Shown here in pieces: positions 28,985 through 37,847 of a stretch of 64,000 nucleotides of DNA. The stretch lies in assembly GCF_008579165.1 (NCBI RefSeq), contig NZ_BKCN01000007.1; one strand, 5' to 3'. Both the position numbers and the translations under genes were made by a program. The notes below the pieces were generated by a model. The model saw nothing but the letters and a program-made list of their open reading frames with translations, did not search any database and had not been told where the DNA came from. Each line of letters starts with the position of its first letter. Positions within the stretch are counted from its first letter, which is position 1. Source of the stretch: Iodidimonas nitroreducens (GTDB lineage Bacteria; Pseudomonadota; Alphaproteobacteria; Sphingomonadales; Rhodothalassiaceae).

Positions 28985-30530
28985 GTAGAGCTGCCACCCG
29001 CTCGATCTCAGCCCCCAAGGGCCGATCCTGCGATAAAGGTGGGCAGATATCCAAAATCCGTTCGCCAAATGCCCGGGTGGCACTGGCAAAGCCATCCTCG
29101 CCCCGCGCCCGATAAAGGGCCATGGCATGGCTGGCGGTGATCGCCTCGATCGCCAGAAGACGCCATAAAATATCCAGCAGACGCGCGGCTTTTCGGGCCG
29201 CGATGGTGCCCATGGTCACCACATCCTGATTATCGGCATTGGTGGCGATGGATTGGATCGACATCGGGGTTGCCAGCCCCCGCATTTCCGCGACCAGCGC
29301 CGTGGCGGTGACCTGCGCCCCCATCAGCCCGCTCGACATCCCCACCGTGCCGGCGCTCAAAAAGGCGGGCAGCCCGCCATTCCGCACCGGATCGGTCAGC
29401 CGATTGATCAGCCTTTCCCCATGCACTGCCAGCTTAATCAGCGGCAGCATCAGGCAATCGCTGACATAGGCCACATGCTGGCCATAAAAATTGCCGCCAT
29501 GAACGGCATGGCCCGCCGCCACATCGATCAGGGGATTATCGCTGACTGCTGCCAATTCCCGTGTCACCACATCATGATGAAACTGCAACAGATCGAAAGC
29601 CGCACCCAATTCCTGAGGCAAACAGCGCAGGCTATAAGCATCCTGCGGGCAGGTTTGGGCCGCCAAAACCCCATCGCCTGCTGCTTCGATCCCTGCTTTT
29701 AACACCGGATTGGGCCATTCCGGGGCCATCACCCTTTGGCTATCGTGCAAAATATGGCGCAGGCGGGCGGCCGTTTTGGCCTGACCGGGATGGGGCCGCG
29801 CCCTTGACAAGGCATCATCATAGGCCTCCATCCGGGCTTTGCTCACATCCGCAATCAAGGCCGCAATGAGCAGCGCCTGATCAAAAGCCCGGGCCGCACC
29901 ACCATCATTCAGGGCGGCAATCCCGGTCATCGCCGAAGTGCCATTGACCAAAGCCAACCCATCCTTGCGCCCGGGGTCAAGGGGGACCAACCCGGCCTTC
30001 GCCAGCGCCTCGCCCGCCGGCCTTTTCTGGCCATCCAGCAGAACCTCTCCCTCCCCCATCAAACACAGGGCCATATGGGCCAGTGGGGTGAGATCGCCGC
30101 TTGCCCCCACCGTGCCCATTTCGGGAATGCAGGGGATGATCCCATGATCAAGGCACCCGAGCATCAGATCGATCACCGTTCCGCTAACCCCCGATCCCCC
30201 TTGAGCCAGGCTGGCGATCCGCGCCGCCATGATGGCGCGCACCTGCACGGGCGGCAGCGGCTGGCCCACCCCGCTTGCCAGATGATAAATCAACTGCCGT
30301 TGCAGCAATGCGGTTTGATCCGGGGCGATATAATGCTGGGCCAGGGGGCCAAAGCCCGTGGTGACCCCATAAACCCGCCGCCTTTGGGCAATCAGATCAT
30401 CCAAAAGCGCTGAGGCCCGCTTTATCCGCAATCGTGCCGCATCCGAAACGATAGCCTTAGCACCATGGGCAATAGCCTCGATATCGGCTGGGTTTGGGGT
30501 GCCCCCCAGATCGATCACGCGCGCCATCAT
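28947..30530 (-). CDS. tal: Tyrosine ammonia-lyase (PYP chromophore synthesis)
   Basis: Deaminates L-tyrosine to p-coumarate. The MIO prosthetic group forms from Ala-Ser-Gly at residues 143-145 (GTVGASGDLTPLAH), and the catalytic Tyr54 is in RVYGVTTGFG. General homology would give histidine ammonia-lyase. However, the specificity pair His83-Leu84 (IYHLASGVG) and HGGNFYGQHVA are the tyrosine-lyase pattern. All three positions are offset by six from Rhodobacter TAL (Tyr60, His89-Leu90, ASG 149-151). The length is 527 residues. Its ATG overlaps the stop of the coumaroyl ligase as TGATG, and the gene is third in the pyp operon. Confidence 0.9.
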   Translation of the reverse strand: MMARVIDLGGTPNPADIEAIAHGAKAIVSDAARLRIKRASALLDDLIAQRRRVYGVTTGFGPLAQHYIAPDQTALLQRQLIYHLASGVGQPLPPVQVRAIMAARIASLAQGGSGVSGTVIDLMLGCLDHGIIPCIPEMGTVGASGDLTPLAHMALCLMGEGEVLLDGQKRPAGEALAKAGLVPLDPGRKDGLALVNGTSAMTGIAALNDGGAARAFDQALLIAALIADVSKARMEAYDDALSRARPHPGQAKTAARLRHILHDSQRVMAPEWPNPVLKAGIEAAGDGVLAAQTCPQDAYSLRCLPQELGAAFDLLQFHHDVVTRELAAVSDNPLIDVAAGHAVHGGNFYGQHVAYVSDCLMLPLIKLAVHGERLINRLTDPVRNGGLPAFLSAGTVGMSSGLMGAQVTATALVAEMRGLATPMSIQSIATNADNQDVVTMGTIAARKAARLLDILWRLLAIEAITASHAMALYRARGEDGFASATRAFGERILDICPPLSQDRPLGAEIERVAALLSLPHLPDDGFR

Positions 30531-31870
30531 CAAATCACCCAATCCATCGCTTTTCCCATCCCGGTGCGGGGCAAGGCCGGGCCCATTGTGAAAGATCGCG
30601 GGCATTGCGCCGGGGCAAGCTTTTGGGCACACCAATGCATCAGGTCGTCGCCCAGATTTTGGGCGGATCGTGGATCAAGATCATCAACCGGCACCACAAA
30701 GGCTTTGAGCCGATCCCCTTCATCGGGCCGCATCAGGCGCACGGCGGCCTTTGAAACCTTGGGATGGGTTTCAAGAAGACGAGCGATTTCAGCAGGATAG
30801 ACATTGATCCCCAGCACCTGAATGGCTTCATCCCGGCGGCCATCGGGGCGGAAACGGCCATCCTCATCCCAGATGAAATGATCCTGCACATCCGCCACCC
30901 GGCCATCGGCGCGGTGGATTTCGTCCTCGCCAGCGGATCGCTGCCATCCGTCCATCAGGCGAAAAGAGGGTTCATCCATCCGCCGCAGGCCAAGGCCCGC
31001 CGTTTCGGTGGAGCCATAGATTTCATAACCGATCAGGCCGCTGGCCATGATCTGCGCGGCCACATCCCGATCGAGCGGCGCGGTTGAGCTGATCGCCACA
31101 GCCTGCGGCATGGCCGCCAATCGCGGGGCTGCCAGCCGCCAAAAGCCGGGATGGGCGATGATCCAATCCCCGGCCTGCACCTGCCGCGCCAAGGCCGCAG
31201 GGGTTTGACGACGCAGATCGAGACGCTGCAGCGCATCCCCATCATGATCGGAGGAAGGGGTAGCGGGAAACGCCCGCGCTGCGCCCAAAATCGTGAAAAT
31301 AAAGCCATAGATATGGTGCGATGGCACCAGCGACAAAATGCGCCGGGGTGCACCCATCCCTTGGATCAGGCCATCAATTTCAGCCCGTAAATCATCGAGA
31401 TGATGGCGCACCGGCTTGGGCGTGCCGGTACTGCCCGAGCTGAAGAAAACCATGCCATCATCAACCGTGCCCGCCAGTTTTTCCCGGCCATGGATGATCA
31501 GATCGATCCAATCCCCAAAGCGCCGCCGGGCCAGCAGATAATCATCGATCCCTAAAAGATCGAGACCAAAGCGCTGAGAGACCGCCCCGGCGATGCTCAA
31601 TAATTCCATGGAATCAAGGGCCAAAGCCCGGGGGCCATCTGCCGCCCGATCATCAAGGGGCAAAGCATCCAGCGCCGCCCCCTGATCCTTGGCCAAACAA
31701 TCGTGAAATAAATCCGCAAGGCCCCGATGGCCGGGCCTGAGATGCGCCAGTTCATCGATCAAAATATCACATAAAAGCTGGCGGATCAGGGGCCTGCGCC
31801 ACCAGACCAAAGCAGGCGGCGCAGTGCCTTGGGATAAAAGCACGGGTTTTGTGGAGCTGTGTTGTCTCAC
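30530..31870 (-). CDS. pcl: 4-coumarate-CoA ligase of the PYP type
   Basis: Activates p-coumarate with ATP and CoA for attachment to PYP. The adenylation domain has the P-loop FFSSGSTGTPKP (about residues 142-153), YGSTETAG and the C-terminal hinge GRRDEAIQVLGINVYPAEI. Before it lies an unusual N-terminal region of about 130 residues containing LALDSMELLSIA, which looks like a carrier-protein helix with its serine (about residue 87). The start at GTG 31870 is chosen because it overlaps the pyp stop as GTGA, giving 446 residues. A TTG at 31891 is possible. It lies between pyp and tal. Confidence 0.88.
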   Translation of the reverse strand: MRQHSSTKPVLLSQGTAPPALVWWRRPLIRQLLCDILIDELAHLRPGHRGLADLFHDCLAKDQGAALDALPLDDRAADGPRALALDSMELLSIAGAVSQRFGLDLLGIDDYLLARRRFGDWIDLIIHGREKLAGTVDDGMVFFSSGSTGTPKPVRHHLDDLRAEIDGLIQGMGAPRRILSLVPSHHIYGFIFTILGAARAFPATPSSDHDGDALQRLDLRRQTPAALARQVQAGDWIIAHPGFWRLAAPRLAAMPQAVAISSTAPLDRDVAAQIMASGLIGYEIYGSTETAGLGLRRMDEPSFRLMDGWQRSAGEDEIHRADGRVADVQDHFIWDEDGRFRPDGRRDEAIQVLGINVYPAEIARLLETHPKVSKAAVRLMRPDEGDRLKAFVVPVDDLDPRSAQNLGDDLMHWCAQKLAPAQCPRSFTMGPALPRTGMGKAMDWVI

Positions 31871-32244
31871 AGGCGCTTGACAAAAACCCAATAGCTATCG
31901 CCCATCAGGGCTTTTTTCATATGCACTTTCACCTTGGTTGGCTGCATCTGATAATCGAAAATATATTCAAACATCACATTGAGATCACCTGCCGCAACAC
32001 CCTTTTTGAATTTGCCTTCAAATTCAGGCGTGGCTGTGCAAGGGGCCACATCCTTGAAAAAATTCTTGCCCAGAACAGCGCTCGGATCCCGTCCGGTAAT
32101 CTCGCCTTCAGCGGCATTATATTGGATGACCGTGCCATTTTTATCGAGTTGAATGGCCCCAAAGGCCAGCTTATCGATCTCGCCCTCTTTCAGTTTCGCG
32201 AGGCTGTTTTCAATATTATCTTCGCCAAAAGCAACGACCTGCAT
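31867..32244 (-). CDS. pyp: Photoactive yellow protein
   Basis: Small cytoplasmic blue-light sensor of the PAS fold, carrying p-coumarate as a thioester. All known functional residues are present with standard numbering when the second of two adjacent ATGs is used: Tyr42, Glu46, Thr50, Arg52 and the chromophore Cys69 (DVAPCTATPEF), with the 125-residue length of the Halorhodospira protein. The motifs NAAEGEITGRD and KVKVHMKKALMGDSYWVFVK agree closely with that protein as I remember it. AAGGA lies six bases before this ATG. An ATG at 32247 would add one Met. The ligase and lyase that make its chromophore follow in one coupled operon. Confidence 0.97.
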   Translation of the reverse strand: MQVVAFGEDNIENSLAKLKEGEIDKLAFGAIQLDKNGTVIQYNAAEGEITGRDPSAVLGKNFFKDVAPCTATPEFEGKFKKGVAAGDLNVMFEYIFDYQMQPTKVKVHMKKALMGDSYWVFVKRL

Positions 32245-32280
32245 CATAAATCCTTAAACTATAAGATGTTGACCACTGAT

Positions 32281-32342
32281 CACCCACAGCATATGGCTGT
32301 GGTGACAGGCCTCATTTTCTAGTCTGGAATTCTTACAATTCC
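32281..32342. promoter_or_regulatory. Two inverted repeats upstream of pyp
   Basis: Repeat 1: CACCCACAGC-atatg-GCTGTGGTG (32281-32304), arms matching except for one bulged C. Repeat 2: GGAATT-cttac-AATTCC (32326-32342), perfect. On the pyp strand TATAGT occurs about 20 bases before the start codon, but no good -35 accompanies it, so an activator bound at repeat 1 is possible. Either repeat might instead serve the divergent DUF4197 gene. Confidence 0.4.
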
Positions 32343-32466
32343 CTTAAATCAGGGTCGCCAAAAGAAATAACAATAATCTTGCGTGAAACATGTCTTTTTT
32401 GGGCTTTGACGCCTCAGCCCTAAAGGCGCAGGATGCGGATGGTTATGGGCTGCAAGGATGATCAGG

Positions 32467-33222
32467 ATGCACTTCACTGTTTTAAAGCTGCTGCTGATTT
32501 TTGTGCTGATCCTGGCCTTTAACGCCCCTGCTTTTGCGCTGGAGGCCGGGCAAAGCCTGCTGGATCGATCAAAAGCATGGATGCAAAAATCCCCATCCAC
32601 CTCGTCGTTTAAGGATTTAACCGACAGCGACATGACCAAGGGCCTGCTGGAAGCTCTTTCCATCGCCACCGAACGCACGGTATCAAAGCTTGGGGCCGCT
32701 GGGGGCTATCTGGAAAATCCCAGCGTGCATATCCCTTTGCCGCGCTTTTTGGGAAAGGTGGATAAGGCCCTTGGGCGCATCGGCCAGAATGATCTGACCC
32801 AGGATCTTGAAATCCGCCTCAATCGGGCTGCCGAAGCCGCCGCCCCGGCGGGCCGGGCGCTTTTCATGCAGGCCATCGCCGATCTCTCCATCAAGGATGC
32901 CAAAGCGATCATCACCGGCCCCGATGATGCCGCCACCCGCTATTTCAAGGCGCAGATGTCGCCTGAATTGTCAAAAGCAATGCACCCGATCATCGAGGGC
33001 AGCCTGCGCGATGTGGGGGCCATCGCCCTTTATGACAAAAGCCTTGAAACCTATGGCGATATCCCCTTCATGCCCGATGTGAAGGGGGATCTGATTGCCT
33101 ATAGCACCGAAAAGGCGATGGATGGCCTGTTTCATATTCTGGCCATCGAGGAAGCCGCCATCCGTGCCGATCCCTTGAAGCGCGGCAGCGATCTGCTGCA
33201 AAAGATTTTCGGCGCGCCATAA
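32467..33222 (+). CDS. DUF4197 domain secreted protein
   Basis: 251 residues with an N-terminal signal peptide (LKLLLIFVLILAFNAPAFA). The mature protein is helical and matches the DUF4197 family: LLEALSIATERTVSKLGAAG near the start, IPLPRFL, AIADLSIKDAKAIITGPDDA and TRYFKAQ. The family is periplasmic, of unknown function, and usually a single gene. The start at 32467 is favoured because AAGGA is ten bases upstream. An ATG at 32458 lies too close to that site. It is divergent from pyp. Confidence 0.85.
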   Translation: MHFTVLKLLLIFVLILAFNAPAFALEAGQSLLDRSKAWMQKSPSTSSFKDLTDSDMTKGLLEALSIATERTVSKLGAAGGYLENPSVHIPLPRFLGKVDKALGRIGQNDLTQDLEIRLNRAAEAAAPAGRALFMQAIADLSIKDAKAIITGPDDAATRYFKAQMSPELSKAMHPIIEGSLRDVGAIALYDKSLETYGDIPFMPDVKGDLIAYSTEKAMDGLFHILAIEEAAIRADPLKRGSDLLQKIFGAP

Positions 33223-33251
33223 GCCCCATCGCCCTCAGAAAAACTGCACCC

Positions 33252-34783
33252 TCAAAGCGGGATATTATCGTGCTTCTTCCAAGGATTTTCGAGCTTTTTA
33301 CTGGCCAGAATGCGCAAGGACCGGCATATCCGCTTCCGCGTTGAATGAGGCATGATCACCTCATCGATGAAGCCTTTCGACGCTGCCACAAACGGATTGG
33401 CGAACAAATCTTCATAAGCCCGGGTGTGTTCGGCGATTTTATCGGCATTGCCGCGCTCGGCCCGATAAATGATTTCCACCGCGCCCTTTGCCCCCATCAC
33501 CGCGATTTCGGCGGTGGGCCAGGCATAATTCACATCGCCGCGCAGATGCTTTGAGCTCATCACATCATAAGCGCCGCCATAGGCTTTGCGGGTGATGACG
33601 GTGATTTTCGGCACCGTCGCCTCGCCGAAAGCGAATAACAGCTTCGCCCCATGCTTGATGATCCCGCCATGTTCCTGTGCTGTGCCGGGCAAAAATCCGG
33701 GCACATCCACGAATGTGAGGATGGGGATATTAAAGCAATCGCAAAAACGCACAAACCGCGCCGCTTTTTTCGAGCTATCGATATCAAGGCAGCCCGCCAG
33801 CACCATCGGCTGATTGGCCACCACCCCCACAGTTTGGCCATCCATGCGAGCAAAACCGATGATCATATTGCGGGCATGATTGGGCTGAAGCTCGAAAAAA
33901 TCGCCCTCATCGACGATTTTTTCAATCACTTCATGCATATCATAGGGCTTATTGGCATTGGATGGCACCACACTATCCAGCGATATTTCCAGCCGATCAG
34001 GATCATCGAAGCTGGGCCGCTGCGGGGCCGCCTGCCGATTGCTCAGGGGCAGAAAATCAAAAACCCGCCGGGTCTGGATCAGGGCTTCCACATCATTTTC
34101 AAAGGCCACATCGGCCACCGAAGATTTCGTGCTATGGGTGATTGCACCCCCCAGTTCTTCCTGGGTCACCACTTCATTGGTCACGGTTTTCACCACATCG
34201 GGGCCGGTGACGAACATATAGCTCGAATCCTTCACCATGAAGATCATATCGGTCATGGCCGGAGAATAAACCGCCCCACCCGCGCACGGCCCCATGATCA
34301 CCGAGATTTGCGGCACCACGCCAGACGCCAGAACATTGCGCTGAAACACATCCGCATAGCCCGCCAAGGAAGCCACGCCTTCCTGAATCCGCGCCCCGCC
34401 CGAATCATTGAGCCGATCACCGGCGCCCCGGTTTTCATGGCCATATCCATGATCTTGCAGATTTTCTGGGCATGGGTTTCGGATAAGGCCCCGCCAAAAA
34501 CCGTAAAATCCTGGCTGAACACATAAACCAGCCGACCATTGATGGTGCCGGATCCGGTGACTACGCCATCGCCCGGCACTTTCTGGTTTTCCATGCCGAA
34601 ATCCGTGCAGCGATGGGTGACGAACATATCCGTTTCTTCAAAAGATCCTTCATCGAGCAGAACATCGAGGCGTTCCCGCGCCGTAAGCTTGCCCCGCGCA
34701 TGCTGGGCATCGATGCGTTTCTGCCCGCCGCCCAGGCGCGCATCCTGACGCCGACGTTCCAGTTCCTGAAGAATCTCTTTCAT
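33252..34783 (-). CDS. pccB: Propionyl-CoA carboxylase beta subunit (frameshifted at about 34413)
   Basis: Carboxyltransferase subunit of a biotin-dependent acyl-CoA carboxylase making methylmalonyl-CoA. The N-terminal half has QHARGKLTARERLDVLLDEG and VYVFSQDFTVFGGALSE, and the C-terminal half has CAGGAVYSPAMTDMIFMV, FVDVPGFLPGTAQEHGGII and RKAYGGAYDVM. It ends in the typical ENPWKKHDNIPL. The frame breaks at ATCGGC(C)TCAATG near 34413, and one C restores GLNDSGGARIQEGVASL and 510 residues. The start at 34783 follows GGGGAGA. The biotin subunit (pccA) is not in the window. Confidence 0.93.
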
Positions 34784-34902
34784 GCCAGTCTCCCCGTCAT
34801 TAGGCCTAGCCAAACGGCCCTTGGTTATTCTGCCTAACAGCCCTTATCAAATATCCATCATGATGGGGAGATTTTTAACGCCATCCGCGCTATGATTACG
34901 CC

Positions 34903-35643
34903 ATGATCATCAATGCGGCGTCTGCAATTCCTGTTGCGGCTTTTGCCCCGGCGGCCATCGTGGCAGCAGGGGGCGATGCTGCGCAAACGGGTGCTAGCAC
35001 TGCCACCCAACAACAAAATGCTGCGAATAATCCTCGCGCCTTCAATCCGGCCAATCAAACCAGCCTGATCGCGGGCCCCACCGCCATCGTCGCCCAGCAG
35101 ATTTCGCCCCCTTCAGCCGCGCCTGAAGAAGCGCCCGATGCCCAAGCAACGGAGCCAGACACGGCCGCCGTGCGCCTGCCCACCCAATTAAGCGATGAAG
35201 AACGCGCCGTGGTGAATGATCTGCGGGCGCGGGATCGAGAGGTGCGCGCCCATGAAGCCGCCCATGCCACCGCCGGTGCGGGGATCGCCGGCCAGCCGCA
35301 ATTTGAATTCACCACCGGCCCCGATGGCCGCCAATATGCCATCGCCGGTGAGGTGGCCATCGATACCAGCCCCGTGGCCGGTGACCCTGAGGCCACCGCT
35401 GAAAAGATGGAGCAAGTCATCCGCGCCGCCCTCGCCCCGGCAGAACCATCGCCGCAGGATCGGGCGGTGGCTGCCCAGGCCCGGGCGCAATTACAGATCG
35501 CCCGCGCCGAAGCCGCAGCCCTTGAGCGCGCCGAATTGCGCAATGAAAATCCCGCATCCGGTGAGGCGATCACCGCCAATGCCCCCGGTGCCATCGCTTC
35601 CGGGACCCCGGCTCCCGGGCTGAGCCTGTCGCTCATCGCCTGA
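34903..35643 (+). CDS. SprA-like putative metalloprotease-related protein
   Basis: 246 residues. The first 90 are low-complexity Ala/Pro/Gln-rich. The conserved core (about 95-165) reads LRARDREVRAHEAAHATAG, then FEFTTGPDGRQYAIAGEVAI, matching the SprA-related (CJM1_0395) family. HEAAH is an HExxH zinc-protease signature, but I know of no demonstrated activity. The C-terminal part is a helical, Ala-rich segment. There is no signal peptide. The start at 34903 lacks a good Shine-Dalgarno. Confidence 0.8.
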   Translation: MIINAASAIPVAAFAPAAIVAAGGDAAQTGASTATQQQNAANNPRAFNPANQTSLIAGPTAIVAQQISPPSAAPEEAPDAQATEPDTAAVRLPTQLSDEERAVVNDLRARDREVRAHEAAHATAGAGIAGQPQFEFTTGPDGRQYAIAGEVAIDTSPVAGDPEATAEKMEQVIRAALAPAEPSPQDRAVAAQARAQLQIARAEAAALERAELRNENPASGEAITANAPGAIASGTPAPGLSLSLIA

Positions 35644-35659
35644 AGGCTAAAGGATTCTT

Positions 35660-36844
35660 TCAGGCATAAGCGAATAACCGCCGCAGGATATCGCCATAAA
35701 TATCGCCAAGGGCGGCAAGATCAGACAGCGAAACGCATTCATTGGCCTTGTGCATGCTGGCCCCCACCAGACCAAATTCCGCCACCGGGCAATAATTTTT
35801 GATGAAGCGGGCATCGGATGTGCCGCCGGTGGTGGAAAGTTCGGGGCGGCAGCCCAGCCGGGCCACGATGGCTTGGGAAATGGCTTCGGAAAAAGGCCCG
35901 GGCGGGGTGAGAAAGGCCTCACCCGATATGGCAATCGTCAATTCATAGGGTACACCCACCGCATCGAGCCGGTCGCGCACCCAGCGTTCAAGGCTTTCGC
36001 CGCTATGGAGATCATTAAAGCGGATATTAAACGCCGCTTCGGCCATGCCGGGGATCACATTGGTGGCATGATTGCCCACCTCGATGCTGGTAATTTCCAG
36101 ATTGGATGGCTGGAAATGGGGTGTTCCTTCATCGAGCCGTTCGGCCCCCAAGGCATCGAGCAGGCGGATCAAACCGGGAATGGGATTGTGCGCCAGATGG
36201 GGATAGGCCACATGGCCCTGTTGGCCCTGCACCAAAAGCCGGGCATTGAAGCTGCCGCGTCGGCCGATTTTCACCATTTCCCCCAGATGCGAGGGATTGG
36301 TCGGCTCCCCCACCAAGCACATATCGGGGATATGGCCTTGGCCCGCCATCCATTCCAGCACCTTCACCGTGCCATTGATCGCCGGGCCTTCTTCATCGCC
36401 GGTGATCAAAAAACTGAGCGAGCCGGAAAAACCATCCCCCATCTCGGCCAGATAATCGCGGGCGGCGCAGATAAAGGCGGCAATCGCCCCCTTCATATCG
36501 GCAGCGCCGCGCCCCATCAGCACATCATCTTCGATGATCGCGGCAAAAGGATCCACCTGCCAGCGTTCGGGGTGGCCCACCGGCACCACATCGGTATGCC
36601 CGGCAAAACAGATATGGGGTGACCCCGTACCGATGCGGGCAAAGAGATTATCCACCCGCGCCGTGCCCGGCGATTCAAAGGGCAGGCGGGTGCAATCAAA
36701 TCCCAGATCGGTGAGCACCGCCTGCACCAGATCAAGCGCCCCCTCATCGCGTGGGGTGACCGATGGGCAGCGGATCAAAGCCTGCGCCAAGCGCACCGCA
36801 TCCAGCCCGCCGCCTTCAAGCGAGATATCCGACATGTTCACCAT
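35660..36844 (-). CDS. dapE: Succinyl-diaminopimelate desuccinylase
   Basis: M20-family zinc hydrolase producing LL-diaminopimelate in lysine and cell-wall synthesis. Family motifs: CFAGHTDVVPVG with the metal-binding His and Asp, GRGAADMKGAIAAF, LITGDEEGPAINGT with the catalytic Glu, and STTGGTSDARFI near the C-terminus. It has about 394 residues. Two ATGs (36844, 36835) lie just after the dapD stop and either may be used. It supplies the meso-DAP that murE adds. Confidence 0.95.
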   Translation of the reverse strand: MVNMSDISLEGGGLDAVRLAQALIRCPSVTPRDEGALDLVQAVLTDLGFDCTRLPFESPGTARVDNLFARIGTGSPHICFAGHTDVVPVGHPERWQVDPFAAIIEDDVLMGRGAADMKGAIAAFICAARDYLAEMGDGFSGSLSFLITGDEEGPAINGTVKVLEWMAGQGHIPDMCLVGEPTNPSHLGEMVKIGRRGSFNARLLVQGQQGHVAYPHLAHNPIPGLIRLLDALGAERLDEGTPHFQPSNLEITSIEVGNHATNVIPGMAEAAFNIRFNDLHSGESLERWVRDRLDAVGVPYELTIAISGEAFLTPPGPFSEAISQAIVARLGCRPELSTTGGTSDARFIKNYCPVAEFGLVGASMHKANECVSLSDLAALGDIYGDILRRLFAYA

Positions 36845-36848
36845 GCCA

Positions 36849-37715
36849 TCAACTGCGCAACAAGGCATTGACCGAGGTTTTCGCCCGGGTGCGGGCATCC
36901 ACCCGCTTCACGATCACCGCGCAATAAAGCCCCGGCCCCGGCGATCCATCAGCCAGGGGTTTGCCCGGCAAGGTTCCCGGCACCACGACCGAGTAGGCGG
37001 GCACCCGGCCCATGAAAATCTCGCCGCTTTCCCGGTCGATGATTTTGGTGGACGCCCCCAGATAAACCCCCATCGACAACACCGCCCCCCGTTCCACGAT
37101 CACCCCTTCCGCCACTTCGGCGCGGGCCCCGATGAAGCAATCATCCTCGATGATCACCGGGCTGGCCTGCAAGGGTTCCAGCACGCCGCCGATCCCAACG
37201 CCGCCCGACAAATGCACATTGGCCCCGATCTGTGCGCAGGAGCCAACGGTGGCCCAGCTATCGACCATGGTCCCCGGCCCCACATGGGCACCAAGATTAA
37301 CAAATGACGGCATCAGCACCGCACCTTTACCGATGAAGGCAGAATGACGAACGATGGCCCCGGGCACAGCGCGAAAACCGGCCCGCCGGAAATGCGCTGC
37401 CGTCCAGCCCTCGAATTTCGAGGGGACCTTATCAAACCAGGCCGTATTGGTGCCCGGCCCGCCTTCGATCAAAACCATATCATTAAGGCGAAAGGATAAT
37501 AAAACCGCCTTTTTCAGCCATTCATGAACCTGCCATGGGCCGTCATCCCCCTCGCGGGAGGCGACCCGAAAGCGGCCCTCGTCAAGCCCCGCAAGGCAGG
37601 CGGCCACCGCATCGCGCACTTCCCCGGTGGTTTGGGTGTTGATTTGATCGCGCTGCTCGAAGGCATCATCGATGATCTGGCGTAAATTCTGGGGAGAAAG
37701 GTCTTGATGGGGCAT
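36849..37715 (-). CDS. dapD: Tetrahydrodipicolinate N-succinyltransferase
   Basis: Succinylates tetrahydrodipicolinate in the DAP pathway. It has 288 residues with a left-handed beta-helix (hexapeptide repeats) from about residue 120 onward: AFIGKGAVLMPSFVNLGAHV, GTMVDSWATVGSCAQIG, NVHLSGGVGIGGVLEPL and IEDDCFIGARAEVAEG. The start at 37715 (MPHQDLSPQNLRQIID) is the usual N-terminus. The frame upstream is not coding. It is immediately followed by dapE. Confidence 0.95.
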   Translation of the reverse strand: MPHQDLSPQNLRQIIDDAFEQRDQINTQTTGEVRDAVAACLAGLDEGRFRVASREGDDGPWQVHEWLKKAVLLSFRLNDMVLIEGGPGTNTAWFDKVPSKFEGWTAAHFRRAGFRAVPGAIVRHSAFIGKGAVLMPSFVNLGAHVGPGTMVDSWATVGSCAQIGANVHLSGGVGIGGVLEPLQASPVIIEDDCFIGARAEVAEGVIVERGAVLSMGVYLGASTKIIDRESGEIFMGRVPAYSVVVPGTLPGKPLADGSPGPGLYCAVIVKRVDARTRAKTSVNALLRS

Positions 37716-37847
37716 GGATCGGGGCTTCTCGCAAAAGGCTGTTGATAAACGCAATCCTTAAAGCCCGGAGCATAGCCAGCGAAGCCCGACTGTCAATCTT
37801 CCCTGTTCTTTCCCAATCCCACAAAAAAGCGATGGGCCGGGCGGCGT

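Noticed and set aside
28947..30530. Histidine ammonia-lyase (hutH)
   Set aside because: The specificity residues and the operon with pyp and its ligase point to tyrosine ammonia-lyase; no other hut genes are near.
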